A stretch of DNA of 64,000 nucleotides, taken from Triatoma infestans (Eukaryota; Arthropoda; Insecta; Hemiptera; Reduviidae). Positions within the stretch are counted from its first letter, which is position 1; each line of letters begins with the position of its first letter. The notes under the pieces were generated by a model. That model ran no database searches. It had not been told where the DNA came from and was given only the letters and a program-made list of their open reading frames with translations. Position numbers and translations under genes: made by a program. Below are positions 26,401 to 35,400 of this stretch, one piece after another. The DNA is taken from positions 62,001 to 126,000 of the forward strand of contig JAAEAF010014722.1 in assembly GCA_011037195.1 (NCBI GenBank), given 5' to 3'.

Positions 26401-29400
26401 TTGAACGGCTCTATGTAATGCTGTACAACCTTCTTTCGTTCGATAGTCTAACAGTGCACCACCATTGACCAATGCCATTAATACTTTGGCTGGTTTCTTT
26501 ATAGAAGCTGCCATACTCAAAGGTGTTTCTGTGGAAATATGTAGGTAAATTTTAAACATGAAGTTTAATAATAGAATTCTAGAATTTAAAAAAAAAAAAA
26601 ATAGAAATCTACAATTTCCATTCGATACAAAAATCATGACTGGTTTTGTTCCATGCTAAACGAATTATAAATTTCTAGAAACAGATAATGTAAATAATTT
26701 AGTGCCTTTTTTCCGTTAACAAAAAAAATCTTATCTTTGTTATTGGCAGTGATACAATTATTGGTTTTACTTTCTCTTATTCCCTAGTAAGAAGAGGAAG
26801 TATTGCGATCGTGCAAGATTTTCGAAATTGAGTTTTCACCGGAAATAATGTGTTGAGATTCCCAGAATACGAAAAAATTGTTTTTATCGAATGGTGCGTT
26901 TTGTGTATTAACAGAATATCTCAAAAATGAAAAGTCGTAAAAAGCTCAAACTTGGTATTCGGTTTATGAACTACCACCGCATCAAACACAATGATTTCGG
27001 GCAAAAAAGATAAAACGTAAGTGCATCTTTACTAAATGTGATTTTCTCTAAAACTGTTCAAACGATTTTCTTTAAATTTCGAATACTAATCTACACACAT
27101 ATATACCTTTAATTTTTATTTGAAACATTTTCCGTGGGCAAATTGATTTTGTGGGGGTTCTGGGGGGGAACAATAGCGTCACGATTTCCTCTAAAGTACC
27201 ACTTCAATATAATTATATGATTTTACCACTTAAATAATATTAATCAATAATTGGAAGTATTCCAAATTTAAAGAACGGTTAAAGAAGAAAGAAAATCGGT
27301 TAACCAAAATGGCGAATTTATATTTATATTTAAGTGTAAATTTTTGTTGTTTTTTTTTAAATTTTCTCGTAACGATTTCCTTTAAACTTTGTTTGCTATC
27401 TTCACAGTTATATAAACGTATTACTTTTATTCGAAACATTTTTCCCCCCCAATAAATTGTTTTGTATAGTTATGCGGAAATTGTGGCGTTAATTTCAAAT
27501 GTTGTAGTTAGTAGTTGTGGTGGTTGGTTCCGCAGAGCTGGAAAGCATAAGAGACATTTTCCGTGGTAGCCTGTTTCATTTTGTGGTCATCGACCGGTTT
27601 TGGGCGTTCGCCCATCTTCAGGATGCGTTTTTCAGACAGTGTGACAACACAGACTTGCACAGAGTAAATTCAGTTTACACACTCTGAGTGTATACAGTCT
27701 GTGTTGTCACACTATCTTAAAAACGCATCCTGAAGATGGGCGAACGCCCGAAACCAGTCGATGACCACAAAATGAAGAAGGCTACTACGGAAAATGTCTC
27801 TTATGTAGTTAGTTTTATGTTTTTAGGAGTAAGAGAAGTAGTGTGAGTGAGTGTTTCACACCAGATATTTTAGGTTTTATATATATATGACAAAAGAAAA
27901 CTTCTTTTATGCCAACGTTTCAACCCTTGGATCGAGCCTTCCTTCATCAGGGCTACATCTGCACAAAAAAAAAAAAATTTACAACAAACAACCAGTAATA
28001 TATGTGTAAATATATTTACAAATTATATATATATTTATATATTTACTGCAATTTTACGTAGTATATATAATATTGATATTATATCTGGTATTTTATTATA
28101 TGTATAAAAATAATGTAAGTGATCAATTTAAATTCCCCAGCAATGTAACCTTCTCCAATATAGTCTGGCAGTATTAGATCCAGTTGTATTTCAAATGTTA
28201 GTGCAATAAATCATAAATCATAATACAAATTCAATAGAATAAAATGAGTGTTATAGTGCAGCTCAGAATGAAAGTGGATCATAATGATAATTGGCTCAGG
28301 ATGATAATTTTTTTTTTTTTAAAACCCAAAGCAATTATTTATAACCGCATGATATGATCAAAATTTGCCAAGTTTACTGGTTGTTTATTGTGATTGTGTA
28401 CAAACATAGCTCTGAAGAAGGCACGATCTAAGTGTTGAAACGTTAGCATAAAATAAGTTTTTTTTTTTGGCTCTATACCCCCCCCAAACGATAATTATAT
28501 CACTATAAGTAAACTATGGAAAAATCTCAACATATGATTTGTTATTTACAATGGTTCAATAATTAATACAGCTTCAATTTCTAATAATTTGATTTTCTAC
28601 GTTTGATACGGAAATTGAGAATTTTTTTAATTTATTATTATATTATATTATAAATATAATATATATATCTATATATATATATTATATATAATAATATATA
28701 TTATATATAATTATATATAATATAATATATATTATTATATATAATATATATATTATAAAATAAATTATATTAGAATAAGATTTAATTGTATTTTTAAATG
28801 CGAAACTGAAAATACTTCCAACCAACTTTTGCCGCTCGGATGATTAATAAAGGTGGAGAAAGATGTTGCGTTTCAACCACGCCCCATAGATGCGGTTTTA
28901 CAAAAAAGAAGAAGAGAAGTTATGAGCCTCGAAAGCAAGGCCACATATCCTACGCTCCTCGTCCCTGAAATTTACGAGTCTTGACTGGGGACTGAAAAAG
29001 TTAATATCCTCGTTTAAATCATATGAAAATTTTCAACCGAGTATCCCTGAATATGTTTACAATGTAATCCAAAAGATAACGCCAAAACATTGCACAAACT
29101 CACAATATTTGTAAAATGTAATGGTCACAGATTCTTCTCACAATAAAATACCCTTCTCAAAATCGATTTTTATGGAAAAAATTTCTTAGCTGCTGAAATA
29201 ACCCGCATCAAAAACACAACAAAAAAAAAATAAAATAAAATAAATGTTGTGTAGAGTAATTTAAAACTCGTAAAGCGGTACTTTCGGTTGAGGAATTTTG
29301 ACTGATTATTTAGCTTCCGATCTCTTAAACGAAATATCAAGTACGCATAGACCATTTTCTATAAACCACTTTTTTGGTTTCAGGGGACCTCCAAAAACGT

Positions 29401-32400
29401 GTATTCGATATCGAAAATAAAACTAGGAGTAAGAGAAAGTTAGACAGCTAATGCCCAAAGTACCTGGAGCTCTAATGATTACCTATTTCTTTTAATGGCC
29501 CAATCCTCTTTTTGGGAAAAGATTTACAATTATAATGGCTACTAGATGTGTACTTTTTGCCCTAAAGGATTACTCATGGAATGGAATGGACGTTGAATTA
29601 CAGGCCACAGTAGTCTACAGAATGTGAAAAACGGCATAAATTTTGGAAATAAGTATTTTAGGATAGAAAAATTAATTCTTTCAAAAGATTTAGTAATTAT
29701 TAATCAACATTTTTGTTTTATTGAAAAAAAAATTGTTTTTGAACTAACCTCCTGTATCCGGACAATGGAAATTTGGATCCAAACCCTTTGAGCACATTTT
29801 AGTAATCTTCTCAACTTGAGCATTTGATACATAATCCAGAAACCTTCTCAAATTAGTTCTAGTGTGAAGTGTCTTCAGTTGTTTTTCATCCAAATTAAGC
29901 TGTTTGTAGACTCTTCTTTTGTACTTTAACTGAAAAACATAATATAAATTATAAATCTTATAGTAGATTTACTGAAAGCGATTAAAGAAGAAAATACTCA
30001 TCTAGGCAAAGTGAGTAAGGAACTTGCACTATTCTCTGAACAAGTTATAACTGACCTCTGTTCAATGCCCATCCAGGCCACTACATTGGAAAATTATTAA
30101 TAATGAAAGTATTCTATTACAGAATAGAAACCTAATTTCACCGTTTAACTAAGCTACCAATATCTACACTTTCATAAAGATCGAAATTTATTTAAAAATA
30201 TCTTGATTTAAAATTTTTAATACAAATAAATAAAAATGTTCTCAGAATTTTATTTGTTAAGTCAACCTAATAAATGTAGTCAAGTCATTAAAACTATTAT
30301 TAAAAAGAAAACAAAAACAAAATACTACAATTTTGGTTTGTTTTTCGAACCTAAAAACAAAAGAAAGTATTCTAGAGCTGATCATACCTATTTTATTATA
30401 ATTTCCTTTAACTTCCTTTAACAGCTACTTTCCGGTTATCCGAAAAATAAAGTTACAAGATTTTTTTAAAATACAAAAATGCGTATGTTTTAAAAAAAAA
30501 CTTACAGGGATTATAGACATTATTTTTCCATATAATCACCATTCACTTCAATGTATGGCTGACATACATTTTGTCAACCGTCGGACGAGTTTTTTCATTC
30601 CTGTGTCATAGAGGTCTCCCGCCACGACTTTTAGCCAGTTCACCACTTCGATTTTCACCTCGTCATCATCGAAAAAGTGTTTTCCACCCAGATGTTCCCT
30701 CAATTTAGTGATTAGGGTTGTAAGGAGGGATGGTTTAGAACATCCCAACCAAATGAAATCAACACAACCCTTGTGTTGCACGAGCGGCGTGCGTACGAGC
30801 ATTGTTATGAAGGAGACAGATTCCCTTTGTCAGCATCCCAAGGCGTTTGTTTTGTATGGTTCGCGAGAAAGTCTCACAATATCTTGCAGCGTTGATTGTT
30901 TCATCTTTCTGAAAGAAAATCCAAGTTTCATCTCACGTCACTATAGAGTCGAGAAAAACCTCGCTTTCTGTCTCGAAACGCACAAGGAACTATCGCACAG
31001 CTCTGACTTTGTTGATTTTGTGTTCTTCAGTAAGCATCTTCGGGTCCCATCTCTCATAATAACTTGCGATATCCCAGTCGATCTTTATGAACAACAGTTC
31101 ATAAAATTTCAGGACAAAGATCGTGAAGCTCAAGAACGGTCGAATGGCAATCAAAACGCACCAGCTTTATGCACCAGCTCATCAATCACCAGCATCTCTT
31201 TATCTATTTTGTCACATGTTGTCTTGACATAAGTCGATTCAATAAATTCGGTAGGAAACATTAAGTGCCAAATTTAGATACGAAATTTTCTCTCACAAGA
31301 AGCTTTTATTAGAGAAACAAGTTGTTGTGAATGAAGAAATAGGAACCATGATCTTCTAAAGGACTAAAATGCTTTCATTCTATTTGACTTAACGCATTAA
31401 TTTAAATTTGATTGTAGTCAAATCCTGGGTAATACAATTATTTTTCTTAGAATAAATAATGAAATCATAAATAACCTTTATTTTTTCTAGATATGCCACA
31501 TGACTGACAATCACGTTCACTTTTTGGGATCTAGTAGGAGGATATGAACTAATCTAACCGGGTGTGGAATTAATCAGCAACAAATTTGCCAAACAAGCTG
31601 GACACAATAATTCTTTTAGCAGCCGCATCAAGGCGCCAGCCCATTGAGACTCCAAGCGCACATCAAGTTCGTCCACTTGATGAATGTGCTTCAACTTTGA
31701 CAGCGAATATTCCAACTAAAGATATATATATAACTCAAACAAAGCTGTCATGCCTTGGTTCATGGACCGTTGCGCCAAAGGATTAGTTTAGTTATTTATA
31801 TATAGATAAAACTAAACTAAATGTTTGGCACAGCAGTCCATGGTCCAAGGCATGACAGCTTTGTTTGCTCATAGGGCATTTAGTCACCCCGTCGTGATTC
31901 TCTTTGCCATTTAGTTTTGGTCTTCGCTACTAATGTGCTCTCCCATGCAACGGGAATCGAACCTTGACTTCTCGCACGCTCCAAAGGTGGGGGCGCTAAC
32001 CATTGGATGACGCGAATGAACATGTACATATAATACTTTTATGTCTAATTATGACATAAAGTTCTTAGTAATACAAAAAAAAATTATTTACAATAGGGGA
32101 GGGTTCAGCTAAGAGGTTAGCACGATGGACTCCCACGCGGGGTCCCGGGTTCGAGTCCAGTGCTACCCTTAGATTTTTTCTTCCTAGGAGCCTCTACAGC
32201 TCACTGTTCGGTGATGGACAGTGTTATCTGTAGCGAGAGAACACTGTCCGGAGGCCGGCAGTGCACTGAGAAGGCTCCGGCGCTAATGACCATAGATGTT
32301 CAAGCGCCTTAAGTTAAAAAAAAAAAAATTATTTACAATACCTTCATACAATATTTTCCATTTTAACATCATACCAATTGGAATTTAAAATAATACAAAT

Positions 32401-35400
32401 AAATATACTCTTTCTTAACATAACTTTTGTCATCTATCGTCAAAGCCCATTCCAACTGATTGTATTTTACCGACCCATTAATTAGAAGAATCCGGATTGC
32501 ACCCGGGTTATTTGGACGAAATGGAGATGATTATTAATTCAAACATGCTATTAACAAACTTCTGTTATATTTACACAGATGTAAGCTTAAGTGAGGGACA
32601 ATGGTGGCTAGGCTTTTTAGTTATATTATAGGAATTATACATTACAGTCAATGTACTCTTTTTTTTAGAAGGGTCAAAGCGCATGTTGGTTTGGAGGGCA
32701 ATGACAGGCCGACAGACTATAGCTAAAGAAGCCTCCCTAGACAATAGCTTAACATTATACTAACAATCAAGCGGAACGTCTGGCCATTGTTAACGTTCTA
32801 AAATTGGATAAAACATATCTATTTGGATTTGTTCAACAAATTGTTTATAAGAGGTGATATAAATCCAATTCAGAATTTTGACAACCACTATCCTCTTATT
32901 GAAGATATACGTAAAAAGAAGTTTGGCTCAACTTGAGTTATAACGTTATAAAACTATTTTTTTTGGAAGGGTCAAAGCGCATACTTTAGACAATGAGTAG
33001 GCCGATAGAGTAGCTAAAGAAGCGCGCACTGGTGCGCTCTGAAAGGTAGTCAGGTGCGCCTCAAGCAAATGAAAGAATAATTTATGATTTTTTTTCTATA
33101 CTAAAAAACCATCTCAATTTTTAAGAAAGCTACGGATAGGCACGGAGCTCCCATAAATGAGTCAAGTCTCTTCCTGGATGCTCATGTTCTTAATCTTTAA
33201 AAAGAAATGGATAATACAAGTTCATCTGTTGTGAAACACTCACAAGGCTTTCCCTTGCTCCAGTTTGAATTGTTCCATAGCCTCTAGGTTTTTCGAACTC
33301 CAATATATAACGCTTCTTCTTATTATAATTCATTAGTTCGATTCCCTTTTTTTTATGTTGTTGCAAGAAACTAGATTTTGATTGGAATTAGTTCATGCAT
33401 TGGTTTCCATTCTTTGAATACTTTGTGGATTGCGCCACATACGTAATATTAAAGACAATACAACTAAAACTCTGGGTCAAAGAAAAGTTTTTTTTATCTG
33501 AATATTATGAATTCCTTGGAGGCAATTTTTGTGGGTGTTTAACATCAATTTCATTTTGTTCCATCTGGCGGATCTTGCACTTCTGCCTAATTCTCTTTTG
33601 TTTTCTTTTTCAACAATGCAATGAAAATGCTGAATTTTTGTCTTTATAGCTCAAATTAATTATATAAAGCAGTAAATATTTTATCAGAAATAAATTTATT
33701 TTTTGCATTTTTTTTTTATAAACAATTTTTTATTGCACAAATGGATAATTTATGAAATGTACGAAGGGAAAATAAGTAAAAAAAAATTCTAAATTAGATT
33801 TTTCATAGAAATAATTAGCTGTAAATAATTAGCCAATCACAGTGTAGAAGTGAAGATGTACAATGTAGGCGTGGTCAACATGATAAATCTAAATTTCTGA
33901 TTGGCCTAAGATTCACCCACATAGCCCTAAACCCTAGGAGGGGCAGTCTCTAGCCGAGAATCCACCACTTCATTAACAAAATATTAAATATTTTATGGAT
34001 ATTAAGATAGCATGCAACATAGTGGTTCATTTAATATTCGTCGACCTCAGAAAAGCCTACGACACTGCGTTTCTTATTAAGTTGTGGGAAGCACTCCAGC
34101 AAGCAGGCCTAAGCCGATACCTTTTGCGCGCCATAAAAAGTATTTACAGATCCGCACGAGCAAGAGTCCAAATGAAGGGTTCTGTAACAGATAGATTTTC
34201 CGATTAAAAAGGGGCTAAAGCAAGGATGTTCGCTATCGCCCACTCTTTTTAATATTTATGTGGAACACGTGCTAGACCTATGGAAAAGGAAGTGCCGAGG
34301 TATGGGGATCAGAATTGGAGATGACACATTATATACACTGCAGTTTGCTGACGACCAAGTCATCATAGCGGAAGATGCCAATTACGCGGTGTACATGATG
34401 AGGAAACTTAATAAAGAATTCCTCAGTGGGGATTGGAGGTCAGCAAACAAAAGACAGAATATACGGTTTGTGCCGAAATAGGGGATACCTTAAAGGTTGA
34501 TGATAATTGATTTATTTCCCCGGTAAAAGATTTCAAATATCTCGGGTTTTCAATCAACCAAAAGGGGACCAGTCACGTGGACATTTTAAAGAAAAGCCAG
34601 TCTGGTTGGAACATGGTGAGAGCACTATACTCTGTCTTATGGTCCAAGCAGGTTAGCTTGGAAGTTAAAAGAAAAATTTATCATGCCTTCATAGAAAGTG
34701 TAGCCCTCTATGGTTCGCAATGCTGGATGGTTACAAGAAAGCTGGAAAGAACTCTACTGGTCATGGAGATGGACTTCTGGAAGCGAAGCTGTGGAGTCTC
34801 TAGACTGGAACATATCACCTAACCAGGAAATACGACGGCGCGCACGGCGTACCTGCAACATTATTCACGACATAGAAACCCGGTGTTTAATTTGGTTAGG
34901 TCATGTCATGAGGATGAGTGGAGAAAGATGGCCAAAGAAAATGCTCCAGTCAGGCCAGTGGAGAGGAGACGCCGCGGTAGGCCAAGGAAGTTATGGATGG
35001 ACGGCGAGACGAAAGCTCTGATGGCTAGAGGTTTACGTGAAGGAGAATGGCAAGATAGAGAGTACTGGAGAGAAACTCTTTTGAGCAACGGGATGCACTA
35101 AACGGTGAAAATACCCGTAAAAATAAATAAATAAATAAATAAATGGATTTTATAAATTCATAAACTACGAAGGGACGGAGGCGAAAGTGATCTTTGACTT
35201 GATTATTTATTTATATTTTTCTTCTCTACAATAGTTTCATTTAAATGTTTTGCTCAAGTTCGCTTATGTTAAGATAATATTTCCCGTTTTTATTGTACTT
35301 TCAAGTTAATATGAGTGTGTTAAATTGAAATACATGTTAAATAAAATGGAGCCTATATATATGTATAAACTTCGTACCTCCAAATATCCTACAGGTCCAT

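Larger units (their letters stand above)
27513..27803. mobile_element. Palindromic element B, with 10-bp target duplication
   Basis: 291 bp, inverted arms as in element A. It is flanked by direct TGTAGTTAGT at 27503-27512 and 27804-27813. Only the left end carries the extension GGTTGGTTCCGCAGAGCTGG; the right end stops at TGTCTCTTA. The duplication length and one-sided extension are unlike a cut-and-paste transposon. Confidence 0.8.
26769..27870 (+). repeat. T-family repeat, near full length, carrying palindromic element B
   Basis: Starts TTACTTTCTCTTATTCCC, continues TTTCGAAATTGAGTTTTCACC, two internal units containing GTTCAAACGATTTTCTTTAA and ATTTTTATTTGAAACATTTT, and ends GGAGTAAGAGAAGT, then GTGAGTGTTTCACACC. 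Element B sits inside it flanked by a 10-bp duplication. Confidence 0.75.
27880..28475. mobile_element. Inverted-dimer element, family 3, two hammerhead-like motifs
   Basis: Minus-strand motif at 27911-27953 and plus-strand motif at 28409-28447 face outward. Upstream of each is the same context: TACTGGTTGTTTGTTGT on the minus strand of the left arm, TACTGGTTGTTTATTGT in the right arm. Downstream of each is a GCATAAAA.AAGTTTT tail. The loop is AT-rich and noncoding. It is immediately adjacent to the end of the T repeat. Confidence 0.65.

Noticed and set aside
30708..31232. 174-codon plus-strand open frame
   Set aside because: It is the antisense shadow of the decayed mariner transposase on the minus strand.
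32096..32170. Functional tRNA gene
   Set aside because: The tRNA-like head lacks a clean acceptor stem and anticodon arm and is followed by the SINE body and poly-A; it is the S1 head.
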